A stretch of DNA of 64,000 bases from contig NZ_WBKI01000001.1 in NCBI RefSeq assembly GCF_008830365.1, positions 1,550,001 to 1,614,000 of the forward strand, written 5' to 3'. Within the stretch, counting starts at the first letter, position 1; each line of letters begins with the position of its first letter. The DNA comes from Serratia proteamaculans (GTDB lineage: Bacteria; Pseudomonadota; Gammaproteobacteria; Enterobacterales; Enterobacteriaceae). A model generated the notes under the pieces. It was not told where the DNA came from. It ran no database searches and was given only the letters and a program-made list of their open reading frames with translations. The position numbers and the translations under genes are program-made. Of the stretch, positions 16,661-24,876 are shown one piece after another.

Positions 16661-18730
16661 TTATTTTTTCCACGCCATCCATTCCACCTCAACTTGCTTA
16701 CTTGCAACTTTTTCATCGTTAGCATGCTTTATCATATATTGCTCTTTAAAGTTTTTTGCACTTATTAACAAGCTGGCATCCGACAGGTTGTCACTCTCTA
16801 TTCTGGCTATCGTATCCCATATTTTTGAACTTAACTCGAGGTCTGTCTCCTCTTGCATCATTGAAAAATCAAGCAAGTGTGAAATAGAAACATCTTCATT
16901 TCCCTTCGCCAGAGAAAAATAATCAATGACTGCAATTGGATGCATGACATAATATCCATCATTACCATCTGGATTTTTACTTGAGTGTACTTTATCCCAT
17001 GTACAAAGGAGCTTTACTATTCCAGATTGAACATAGTCTCCTGACAAATAACCTATAACTCGTGCGTCATGCCTTACTAATACCTCCGGTCTTGTTATAT
17101 TTTCATCAGATAAAAATTGTTGAAGTTCTTCAATCTTACTAGAAATAAATTCTACTGGAAACTTCTCCACACTGAAATTATATTTGGATGATATACTGCT
17201 GAGCTCTCGTACAGATCTATCCCTTACTGCATAAAATGAAGAATCTGACATGTCGGCGCTAACATTACTAAGTCTGACCCCAAACACTTTCACATAATCA
17301 TTAAAAGTAACATCTGCATTATTTTTCTTGTATTTTGAGTAATGGCTAACAAATGCATTTCCAGAATGTGAAAGATCAACATCCTGCTCTATTATATGTT
17401 TGTAATCGCGACAGGCTTCTATCAGATGGCTTGCAACTTCCTCCATGTAATCATATGGAATTATGGCTTTAAAACTATGATTTGAAATTAACTTATATAA
17501 TGAAGAACCTGATTGTGAAAACCTATCTTTTACCTTATCAAATAATAAACTACAGATTATTGGTATAAAAACAGAAGAATCTATATAAACATTGAGATTT
17601 TCTGTTCCACCCAACGCATTTATAAGATGAGATGAATTTGTATTTAGGAAAGCATCATATAATTTTGCACAAGCAACATGCTTAGCAAAATCTGAAGTGG
17701 CGAAAAATGCGGAAAGTTCCTTAAATATTTCAGATGTTTGATCTTGACCAAAATTCGATGCAATAATTTCTCTAATTGAATTGTAAGCATCATTATGCTT
17801 TAATTCACCGTCATAAGTACTATAGTTTTTCCCAGATAGATAAATTGTTAACTCTAGGAAGTTATCTACAAGTAAATCTTGAATTCGATCGTCAATATCT
17901 GTTGCTAAACTAGATACTTTATCTTTGAAATCAATTTTTAATATTTCCAGTTCAAGCTCTGTGGTTTTTTTCAGTCCAGCAAATCGATCTTTTTCAGGTG
18001 CCGAGAGAGTAATCACTCCTCTTTTATTTATTATTTCACCTCCTTGCAAAAGGCTATCTATGTTCGAATTGATCTGTACCAATTGATTTTCTTGAATGTT
18101 AAAAACTGTCTTTATTTCATTTAGTAAGGAGTTCCTAGCAAAGCCATTAATCTCCCTTGAAAGCACTGACATTATTATCGATTGAAAAAATCGCTGTCTA
18201 AGATCCTTTGTTTTTTGATCGAATAATAAAAGTGAAGAGACTGCTTCATTTTTTGGACCAAGATATTCTTTCTGTTTCTCTGTAGCAGGACCAACATTTA
18301 CCCCCATCAATAACAGTGCATCCTTTACCTTGTTATGATTTATCAAACGTGTAGCAATAGCTTGGCTGTCATATTTATTGATTGTAACTCCATGCTTTAA
18401 AAAAATCTCCTCTTTTATTGTTGCGTATGTGCCTTCTGGTATCCTACGTGAAGATAGGAAATACATAATATTCGTGTCATAATTTTTTTTCAGCTTGATA
18501 GCATCCGAGTTTATTTTATTTTGCCATTTTTTTTCTACGGAAATTTGAATTCCTATATTTACACCGCTTGCAGGCATAACTGCTAAATTAAAATCCTTAC
18601 CACCATCGTAAGGTCCATCGCAGTAGTCGGCATCCCCTAACCCAATCAATGGTACTACAATTGCGGCTATTGAACGAAAAACAGATACATCGGTTGCTTC
18701 AATCAATCTGGCAAATGTCTCAATGTTCAT
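16661..18730 (-). CDS. Putative defence protein: PD-(D/E)xK-like + winged helix + PIN-like domains
   Basis: 689 residues, AT-rich, unlike all neighbours. I do not recognise a named family. (1) Residues ~30-75 have GDADYCDGPYDGGKDF then IGIQISVEKKW, which resembles the GG-x-D ... Q-x-(K/S) core of Mrr-like restriction endonuclease folds, with Asp46 and Gln62; the usual catalytic Lys is replaced or shifted to Lys67/68. (2) Residues ~178-245 look like a winged helix (SLLNEIKTVFNI ... LLQGGEIINKRGVITLS). (3) From 380, VYIDSSVFIP (Asp384), DYMEEVASHL (Glu430/431), VRHDARVIGYL (Asp555) and LLCTWDK (Asp579) match in order the four acidic motifs of PIN nucleases. AAGG precedes the ATG. It is a single gene beside tRNA-Asn. 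The defence role is inference. Confidence 0.6.
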   Translation of the reverse strand: MNIETFARLIEATDVSVFRSIAAIVVPLIGLGDADYCDGPYDGGKDFNLAVMPASGVNIGIQISVEKKWQNKINSDAIKLKKNYDTNIMYFLSSRRIPEGTYATIKEEIFLKHGVTINKYDSQAIATRLINHNKVKDALLLMGVNVGPATEKQKEYLGPKNEAVSSLLLFDQKTKDLRQRFFQSIIMSVLSREINGFARNSLLNEIKTVFNIQENQLVQINSNIDSLLQGGEIINKRGVITLSAPEKDRFAGLKKTTELELEILKIDFKDKVSSLATDIDDRIQDLLVDNFLELTIYLSGKNYSTYDGELKHNDAYNSIREIIASNFGQDQTSEIFKELSAFFATSDFAKHVACAKLYDAFLNTNSSHLINALGGTENLNVYIDSSVFIPIICSLLFDKVKDRFSQSGSSLYKLISNHSFKAIIPYDYMEEVASHLIEACRDYKHIIEQDVDLSHSGNAFVSHYSKYKKNNADVTFNDYVKVFGVRLSNVSADMSDSSFYAVRDRSVRELSSISSKYNFSVEKFPVEFISSKIEELQQFLSDENITRPEVLVRHDARVIGYLSGDYVQSGIVKLLCTWDKVHSSKNPDGNDGYYVMHPIAVIDYFSLAKGNEDVSISHLLDFSMMQEETDLELSSKIWDTIARIESDNLSDASLLISAKNFKEQYMIKHANDEKVASKQVEVEWMAWKK

Positions 18731-19109
18731 ATTTACCTTATATAGTTATGCATTCTAATTATTACTTTGATAGGGATTTGTCAAACTACTCTATCAAAGA
18801 AATGTTGACTAAAAGTGGAGATTCAGACTGCTTTATCCATATTTTTACTCATGCAAAGTTAGCGCAAACATACCTATAAGCCAATAGTTTTCCAAGAAAA
18901 TTTAAATTATTACCGGTTAAATAAACTCAAAAATCATGCGAGTTGCTAAGGTTTTTACTAAGGTACCTCTACAGGATTTATGCCGATGACGACGTGTACA
19001 TTCCGTACAAAGTCAAATTTTCCGATCTCTCCTTCATGTCCGCTCTTGGCACAAAGCCAACGGTCAGGACGCCCCCATCATAACCAAAACTCTTCCAGTT
19101 GACTTAGTA
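18731..19109. other. AT-rich gap upstream of the nuclease-like gene
   Basis: About 380 bp holding the probable promoter of the 689-residue gene. A perfect inverted repeat lies at 18765-18799. From about 18950 the base composition rises again. A frame reading ...YADDDVYIPYKVKF ends before 19086; I cannot identify it. No tRNA 3'-end duplication (attachment-site copy) was found here. Confidence 0.4.
18765..18799. promoter_or_regulatory. Inverted repeat upstream of the nuclease-like gene
   Basis: CTTTGATAG (18765-18773) and CTATCAAAG (18791-18799), nine bases each, perfect, with a 17-bp spacer. It lies 35-69 bp before the ATG on the minus strand, so it overlaps or adjoins the promoter. It is AT-rich with no T-run, which favours an operator over a terminator. 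Confidence 0.45.
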
Positions 19110-19120
19110 CCCCCCCCCCC
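19110..19120. repeat. Run of 11 C at the LysR stop codon
   Basis: An uninterrupted C11 tract reaches into the first base of the reverse-read stop codon (CTA, 19120-19122). Slippage here would change bases downstream of the LysR stop, not the protein. Confidence 0.9.
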
Positions 19121-20073
19121 TAAATCAACAACTTCACCCGATCATAAATCAGTCGGTCCTCGAGCCGCGCGGAGCGGGCGTGCTGGCGCAGGGTGCGGAT
19201 CAGGTTATCAATCAACGCGTGGGCGGCGGTACTGAGAATGCTGTTACGCCGGGTGACGATATTCAGCCGCGCCAGGTCACAGCCTTCCTGTAGCGCCAGC
19301 GGTTGCAAGCGTCCGGCAAACTGCGGTAGTCCGAGCAACGGTGCCGGGCACCAAGTGCACATGTCTGCCGATTCCACCATTGCCTGTAGCATGCCAAGGG
19401 AATGCGCATGAATAATGCGGTTCGGATCAAGCTGAGCGCCGTGTCGGCTGAACAGTTGGTGGATTAAATCGTCATAATTTTCTGGCGTATAGTTCAGCAC
19501 CCAATCCTGCTCCAGCAATTGGTGGACTGAGGTGCTTTGGCCCAACGGATGGCCGTGGCGCACCATCACCGCCGTTTCATAATCCAGCAATGGTTCACAA
19601 TGAAACTCCTGCGGTGCCATCGAAGCCGGAAGCGGCGTGATGGCGAAATCCATCGTGCCCTCTCGCAGTTGGGATTGTGCGTTGGCCATCAGGCTTTCAA
19701 ACAGCTCCAGTTTTACCCTGGGCATCTTTTTGCGAAAGGCCATCACGGCCGCCGGTAACACCGTCAGCATCAGCCATGGCGTGATCGCCACCTTCACCTG
19801 TTCTTGCGCCAACCCGCGCAGGCCAGCCATTTCATTGTTGGCCTGTTCCAGTTGGTTTAACACCAGCCGGGCGTGAGCCAGCAGCGTTTTCCCGTAAGGC
19901 GTAAAGCCCAGCCCGGCCGGTGTACGGATCAGCAATGGCAGTTCCTGCTGCTGTTCCAGCTCACGCAGGGCGCGCGTGACCGCCGCCTGTGAAAGCCCCA
20001 ACTGCCGTGCGGCGGCGCGGATGCTGCCACCGTCGGCACTGGCGACCAAGGCCTGTAACTGATGTAGTTTCAT
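19120..20073 (-). CDS. LysR-family transcriptional regulator
   Basis: 317 residues from MKLHQLQALV. AGGGGG lies four bases before this ATG; the upstream in-frame TTG is unlikely. The N-terminal winged helix (SIRAAARQLGLSQAAVTRALRELE, about residues 17-40) is standard for LysR. An effector domain with VKVAITPWLML and DFAITPLP follows. It is divergent from an M20 amidohydrolase gene with a 139-bp shared gap, the classic LysR arrangement, so it probably activates the amidohydrolase and binding-protein genes in response to an N-acyl amino acid or product. The inducer is unknown. Confidence 0.88.
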   Translation of the reverse strand: MKLHQLQALVASADGGSIRAAARQLGLSQAAVTRALRELEQQQELPLLIRTPAGLGFTPYGKTLLAHARLVLNQLEQANNEMAGLRGLAQEQVKVAITPWLMLTVLPAAVMAFRKKMPRVKLELFESLMANAQSQLREGTMDFAITPLPASMAPQEFHCEPLLDYETAVMVRHGHPLGQSTSVHQLLEQDWVLNYTPENYDDLIHQLFSRHGAQLDPNRIIHAHSLGMLQAMVESADMCTWCPAPLLGLPQFAGRLQPLALQEGCDLARLNIVTRRNSILSTAAHALIDNLIRTLRQHARSARLEDRLIYDRVKLLI

Positions 20074-20212
20074 CACGCCCCCTGACAATCAAAGGTTGTC
20101 AGCATAACCGAACGACGGCTCCCCGGGCAAAAGGTTGTTTGTTAGTCTCCGAAGTACCTTGTTCCCGGTTATTGATTGCATCGGGAACCGAATACTCCAG
20201 TTGGAAACCCTG

Positions 20213-21382
20213 ATGACTCATTCGCTGGTCTTACCTGAAATAGCCGCTGTTCAGCACGAAATGGTCGCCATTCGTCGCCATATTCATGCTCATCCCGAAC
20301 TGGGATTTAACGAGTTCGCCACCAGCGATTTGGTGGCAAAACTGCTGTCCGAATGGGGTTATCAGGTCACGCGCCATATAGGACAAACCGGGGTTGTCGC
20401 CACGCTGCAACGCGGCGTGGGGAAATCGCTTGGCTTGCGTGCCGATATGGACGCGCTGCCGATTGAAGAAACCAGCGAATTGCCCTATGCCAGCACCCAT
20501 AGCGGCGTGATGCACGCCTGCGGCCATGATGGCCACACCACCATGCTATTGGCGGCGGCGCGTTATCTGGCGCAGCGGTCTGACTTTACCGGTACCCTGC
20601 ACCTGATTTTTCAGCCAGCAGAAGAAGGCGGCGGCGGTGCCCGAGTGATGATGGAAGACGGGCTGTTCGAGCGTTTTCCCTGCGATGCCGTGTTCGCCAT
20701 GCACAACGTGCCCGGCTTCCCGGTCGGCCAACTGGGCTTTGCCAACGGCCCCTTCATGTGCTCGGCCGATACCGTCAACATCACCCTGCATGGCCACGGC
20801 GGCCATGGCGCGGTGCCGCAGCATACCGTTGATCCGATAGTAGTCTGTGCCGCCATCGTGATGAGCCTGCAGACCATCGTATCCAGAAATATCGATCCGC
20901 AGGAAACGGCGATTGTGACCGTGGGCGCGATCCAGGCCGGTCATGCAAGCAATGTCATCCCCTCGACTGCCACCATGACGCTGAGCGTGCGCGCGCTGAA
21001 TGCCAATGTCCGTCAACGGCTGGAAGACCGCATTACGGCACTGGTGGAAGCACAGGCCGTCAGTTTTGGTGCCCGGGCAGAGATTGATTACCAACAGGGT
21101 TATCCGGTGTTGGTAAACCACGCGGCGGAAACTGAGCTGGCGCGAACGGTCGCGCTGGAATGGGCCGGTGAAAGCCGGGTTATCCCCAACCTGCGCCCGA
21201 TTACCGCCAGTGAAGACTTCGCTTTTATGCTGGAGAAATGCCCCGGCAGTTATATCTCAATTGGCAACGGGGAAAGCACGCCCGGTAACTCGCTGCATAA
21301 CGCCGGTTACGATTTTAACGACGAGTGTTTGCCGATTGGCGCCACTTATTGGGTCAAGCTGGTTGAACGCTTCCTGGCTTAA
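20213..21382 (+). CDS. M20-family metallo-amidohydrolase (N-acyl-amino-acid/hippurate hydrolase type)
   Basis: 389 residues from MTHSLVLPEI (GGA ten bases upstream); the frame runs 26 codons further upstream without a good start. Metal-binding motifs are HAHPELG near 25-31, HACGHDGH at 101-108 and the catalytic pair in QPAEEGGGG at Glu137/138. A dimerisation lid domain follows at about 185-295 (LHGHGGHGA). The protein has no signal peptide, so it is cytoplasmic. It would deacylate N-acyl amino acids taken up from outside. The next gene, 36 bp on, encodes a periplasmic amino-acid-binding protein, which fits an uptake-and-cleavage unit under the divergent LysR protein. Confidence 0.88.
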   Translation: MTHSLVLPEIAAVQHEMVAIRRHIHAHPELGFNEFATSDLVAKLLSEWGYQVTRHIGQTGVVATLQRGVGKSLGLRADMDALPIEETSELPYASTHSGVMHACGHDGHTTMLLAAARYLAQRSDFTGTLHLIFQPAEEGGGGARVMMEDGLFERFPCDAVFAMHNVPGFPVGQLGFANGPFMCSADTVNITLHGHGGHGAVPQHTVDPIVVCAAIVMSLQTIVSRNIDPQETAIVTVGAIQAGHASNVIPSTATMTLSVRALNANVRQRLEDRITALVEAQAVSFGARAEIDYQQGYPVLVNHAAETELARTVALEWAGESRVIPNLRPITASEDFAFMLEKCPGSYISIGNGESTPGNSLHNAGYDFNDECLPIGATYWVKLVERFLA

Positions 21383-21418
21383 TCCCTTTTTGAACACCAC
21401 TTCGCTGAGGAAAACCAA

Positions 21419-22207
21419 ATGAAAACAAAAAGTAGCCTGGTTTTATTGCTGCCACTGGCATTCAGTTTCGCCGCCTTTGGCGGGGAGTTCAGCGGCAAGG
21501 TGATTAAGCTGGGCATAGACCCCACCTTCCCGCCGCTGGAATACAAAACGGCGCAAGGAGCCCTGACCGGGTTCGGTGTGGATATCGCTCAGGCGCTGTG
21601 CGATGAAATGCAGGCCAGGTGCGTGTGGGTCGAAAGCAGTTGGGACGGGATGATCCCGGGATTGCAGGCAAAAAAGTTTGACGCTATCGCCTCCTCAATG
21701 ACCATTACGCCGCAGCGCGAAAAGCAGATCGCCTTCTCAAACAAGGTTTCTAACGCCCCGGCGCGGCTGGTGGCACGCAAAGGCAGCGATCTGCAACCCA
21801 CGGCGGCTGCGTTGAAAGGCAAGTCAATTGGCGTGCAGCAGGGCTCCAGCCAGGAAGCTTATGCGAACGCACTGTGGCGACCGGCCGGTGTCAATGTCGT
21901 TGCCTATCAGAGCCAACAGGAAGTGAATGAGGATCTGGCCAACGGCCGGTTGGATGCTTCGTTGCTGGCCAGCGTCAGCGCCAGTGAATTCTTCAAAACG
22001 CCCGGCGGCAAGGACTTCGCCTTTACCGGTGCGGAACTGAACGACAGCAAATATTTTGGCATTGGCGATGGTATTGGCGTGCGTAAAGAGGACAGCGCAT
22101 TACTTGATGCCTTCAACGCGGCGCTGAAAGCCATTATCGCCAACGGCACCTATAAGAAGGTGAACGATAAATACTTTGATTTTGATATGTACGGTGCAGG
22201 TGAATAA
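21419..22207 (+). CDS. Amino-acid ABC transporter periplasmic binding protein (HisJ/ArgT-like)
   Basis: 262 residues. The signal peptide covers about residues 1-21 (MKTKSSLVLLLPLAFSFAAFG). The mature part starts with VIKLGIDPTFPPLEYK and contains GFGVDIAQALCDEM, SSWDGMIPGLQAKKFDAIASSMTITPQR and KALIANGTYKK-like signatures of family-3 solute-binding proteins. It would bind a basic amino acid or derivative in the periplasm. GAGG precedes the start. It is co-directional with the amidohydrolase. No permease or ATPase gene follows, so it must use a transporter encoded elsewhere. Confidence 0.88.
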   Translation: MKTKSSLVLLLPLAFSFAAFGGEFSGKVIKLGIDPTFPPLEYKTAQGALTGFGVDIAQALCDEMQARCVWVESSWDGMIPGLQAKKFDAIASSMTITPQREKQIAFSNKVSNAPARLVARKGSDLQPTAAALKGKSIGVQQGSSQEAYANALWRPAGVNVVAYQSQQEVNEDLANGRLDASLLASVSASEFFKTPGGKDFAFTGAELNDSKYFGIGDGIGVRKEDSALLDAFNAALKAIIANGTYKKVNDKYFDFDMYGAGE

Positions 22208-22225
22208 CGGCGAGGCAGACTAAAA

Positions 22226-22247
22226 GGGCCAGGCGAGTGCCTGGCCC
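22226..22247 (-). terminator. Bidirectional-looking terminator, best for tmaR
   Basis: GGGCCAGGC (22226-22234) and GCCTGGCCC (22239-22247) with a GAGT loop. On the minus strand it is followed by TTTTAG, so it terminates tmaR. It also lies past the binding-protein gene on the plus strand. Confidence 0.8.
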
Positions 22248-22258
22248 AATAAAAACGG

Positions 22259-22591
<333 letters not shown>

Positions 22592-22737
22592 TTAGTAATA
22601 CACAGATTCATTTGCTTACGGCCACAATGAGACCAAGATACAGGTTTGTGGCGCTCAGACACAACACTCATCGCCCTATCTTACTCACTTTAGCGCCGCG
22701 ACAAAAACCCGAAGCGCCTGCTTCATGATCTGGCCCC

Positions 22738-23805
22738 CTATTCACGCTCGCCGGCGGTACACACCTTGAGCAAGTCACCCAGCTCTTCCAACTGCTGCGT
22801 CAGTTCCATGCTCAACCATACGTAGCCGTAGATCGGTGCTTCACCATGCTGGCTGACGCTGGCTTCCTGCATCAGGGTTTTCAGCTCCGCAGCGATTTCG
22901 CTCAGTTCCCCTGCCGCCATCGCCCGCTGCGCCTGCGGGCCGTTACGCATTGTCTCCGCCAGCGCTTCCAGCGAGCGTAGCGTCAACAGTTGCGCACTGC
23001 GCAGGGTTTTGGCATTCAGCATAATAAAATGGGTTTCGCGCGAGGCCCAGTAAGCGTCGGCCAACAGCTCCAGGGTACAGACCAAATTGCGGCTCAGCGT
23101 CTGCACCGCTTCGAATACCGCTTTGGGAATATGGGTTTCTTTGCTGCTGGGCACAATCAGCCCGCGCAATTTGACCACCTGATTCAGCAAGTCTTTCAGT
23201 TGCGGCTCCAGCCGTGGCCGTTCGATCATGTTCGGGGACAGATAAGCGCCGTAGATCTTGCCCGCGCTTTGCAGGCAATCCGCCATCTGCATGCGCCACA
23301 GGATGTAGGCGCGCTGTGGGTAAATACTGGTGAACAACAACGCCAGCAGTGAGCCAAAAATCACGTCGCCGCTGCGCCACAGTGCAGTGTGCATATCACC
23401 GGCCCCCGCGCCACAGACCACCGCCAGCGTAATACCCACCAACAGCGCCATATAGGGCCGTTTGCCGAGCGTAAGATAGCCGCAGAAAAACATCACCACC
23501 CCGCACCACGCCAGCATTAAGGGGAGTGAATACAGCTCAAGATACAGCGCGATCAGGCCCGAGGCGGCACCAAACACCGTGCCGGCGATACGCTGCAACG
23601 CCCTTTGCAACACGTTGCCCCAAAACGAGATCGGCCCCATCACCACCACCAGGGTAATCAGCGGCCAGGTGCCTTCCGGCACTTCAAGCAGGCGGATCAG
23701 CAGGAAGGTCAGGATAAACGCCAGCCCAATGCGCACACCGTGCACAATGCGGTAATGGCGATAAGTCAGACGTTCAAACGACGATATTTTTCTGTCGAGG
23801 CGCAC
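22738..23805 (-). CDS. yeeA: FUSC-family inner-membrane protein YeeA
   Basis: 355 residues, starting with GTG (GGGAT six bases upstream). The N-terminal half has six hydrophobic segments. It matches E. coli YeeA through RHYRIVHG, VVVMGPISFWGNV, LWRSGDVIFGSLLALLFT and the soluble section with RGLIVPSSKETHIPK and IYGYVWLSME. FUSC proteins are putative efflux or compound-partitioning membrane proteins; no substrate is known. It stands between tmaR and the amidase gene, all on the minus strand. Confidence 0.88.
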   Translation of the reverse strand: MRLDRKISSFERLTYRHYRIVHGVRIGLAFILTFLLIRLLEVPEGTWPLITLVVVMGPISFWGNVLQRALQRIAGTVFGAASGLIALYLELYSLPLMLAWCGVVMFFCGYLTLGKRPYMALLVGITLAVVCGAGAGDMHTALWRSGDVIFGSLLALLFTSIYPQRAYILWRMQMADCLQSAGKIYGAYLSPNMIERPRLEPQLKDLLNQVVKLRGLIVPSSKETHIPKAVFEAVQTLSRNLVCTLELLADAYWASRETHFIMLNAKTLRSAQLLTLRSLEALAETMRNGPQAQRAMAAGELSEIAAELKTLMQEASVSQHGEAPIYGYVWLSMELTQQLEELGDLLKVCTAGERE

Positions 23806-23904
23806 AATGCATCCCGTTATCGATGGCGAGAAAGAACATCAGTTTAGCGGAGGAAGGCAGGCGGAGAAAAGGCGGATAAGGCGTCCCCTATCCGCCGTCA
23901 GACG

Positions 23905-24672
23905 TTAAGCGGCATATTTATCCACCAGCGCGCGCAAAATGGCGGCGGTTTCCACATCCATCACCCCGTCGTACTGCCGTTGACGGAAATGCAGCTGGAA
24001 GGCGCGCACCAGTTGACGATAGCCTTCGGCATCGGTCGCTGCCGAGGTGTCGTAACCGTATTTAGCGAACAGCGCCAGCAAATCAGGCTGCGCCGGCAGG
24101 CCGTGGCACTGATACTCATGCTGGTGACGTTGCTTCACCGCTTCGTCATACCAGGCGCCTACACCTGCCTGATATAGCTGGTGCCACGGAAACTTCGGAC
24201 CGGGATCACTTTTGCGGCCCGGAGCAATATCGGAATGCGCCACCACGTTGACCGGCGTGATATCCGGATAGCGTTGCAGAATGTTCTGCGCCAGTTGGCT
24301 GACCGCCGCAATCTGCTGCGGGTTAAACGGCGGGAAGCTAATGTCTTCGCCATCGCCGCTGGCCAGATTGACGATCTCAATGCCAATCGACGTATCGTTG
24401 AGATTATTGCGATTGCCCCACTGACTGGCCCCGGCATGCCAGGCGCGTTCCACTTCATCGACCAGGTTGAAAATGCGCACGCCGTTGAAACCGGCGGCCT
24501 GATAGCTTTGATCTTCAGGATCCGGCACCAGATAATGGGCGCTGACCGACTTGCCGGTCAGTGACTGCACCGAATCGGCAAAGTTTTGCGCCGTGTAATG
24601 CAGCACCAGAAAACGCACCCGGTGGCCAAAGCTGGCTACCGAACGGTAGCTGTTGTAATCCATACTGAACAT
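23905..24672 (-). CDS. N-acetylmuramoyl-L-alanine amidase, AmiD-like but without lipoprotein signal
   Basis: 255 residues. The amidase-2/PGRP domain has zinc ligands His25 (FLVLHYTAQ), a His in ERAWHAG and a His in VVAHSDIAPG, with K-x-D-P-G-P-K-F-P-W after it. A C-terminal peptidoglycan-binding-like helical domain spans about residues 190-255. This is the E. coli AmiD layout. AmiD is an outer-membrane lipoprotein, whereas here the frame begins MFSMDYNSYR with no signal peptide or lipobox. AAGGA lies seven bases before the ATG, so that start looks genuine. It may therefore act in the cytoplasm on recycled anhydro-muropeptides, or leave by another route. Confidence 0.85.
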   Translation of the reverse strand: MFSMDYNSYRSVASFGHRVRFLVLHYTAQNFADSVQSLTGKSVSAHYLVPDPEDQSYQAAGFNGVRIFNLVDEVERAWHAGASQWGNRNNLNDTSIGIEIVNLASGDGEDISFPPFNPQQIAAVSQLAQNILQRYPDITPVNVVAHSDIAPGRKSDPGPKFPWHQLYQAGVGAWYDEAVKQRHQHEYQCHGLPAQPDLLALFAKYGYDTSAATDAEGYRQLVRAFQLHFRQRQYDGVMDVETAAILRALVDKYAA

Positions 24673-24792
24673 AATAGATTCCTTGTTAGTTAAACTCGCG
24701 TACCACAGTCATTGCAGGATCCGTTCCGCTCAAGCGGCCGCAACGTACAGCGACCCTACAATGTCTTTGCGGACCATGTCCACCCGTTCATG

Positions 24793-24809
24793 TTTAGCTA
24801 ATTGCTAAA
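24793..24809. promoter_or_regulatory. Probable operator of the CI/LexA-like repressor
   Basis: TTTAGC (24793-24798) and GCTAAA (24804-24809) form a perfect palindrome with a five-base centre. Related half-sites follow (AAAGCAA near 24814, TTTTGCTAAAG from 24850). Repeated half-sites before a repressor gene suggest autoregulation. Confidence 0.5.
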
Positions 24810-24876
24810 GTTAAAGCAAGAAATATTTAGTGAAAGCAATATTTACCTTTTTGCTAAAGAGTGCGATCATCCGACA

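Noticed and set aside
18649..18879. 76-codon plus-strand frame at the start of the nuclease-like gene
   Set aside because: Antisense to the N-terminus of a much longer gene; no ribosome site.
16097..19119. Attachment-site duplication of the tRNA-Asn 3' end
   Set aside because: I looked for the terminal bases of the tRNA again near 18.7-19.1 kb and found no copy, so I do not call an att site.
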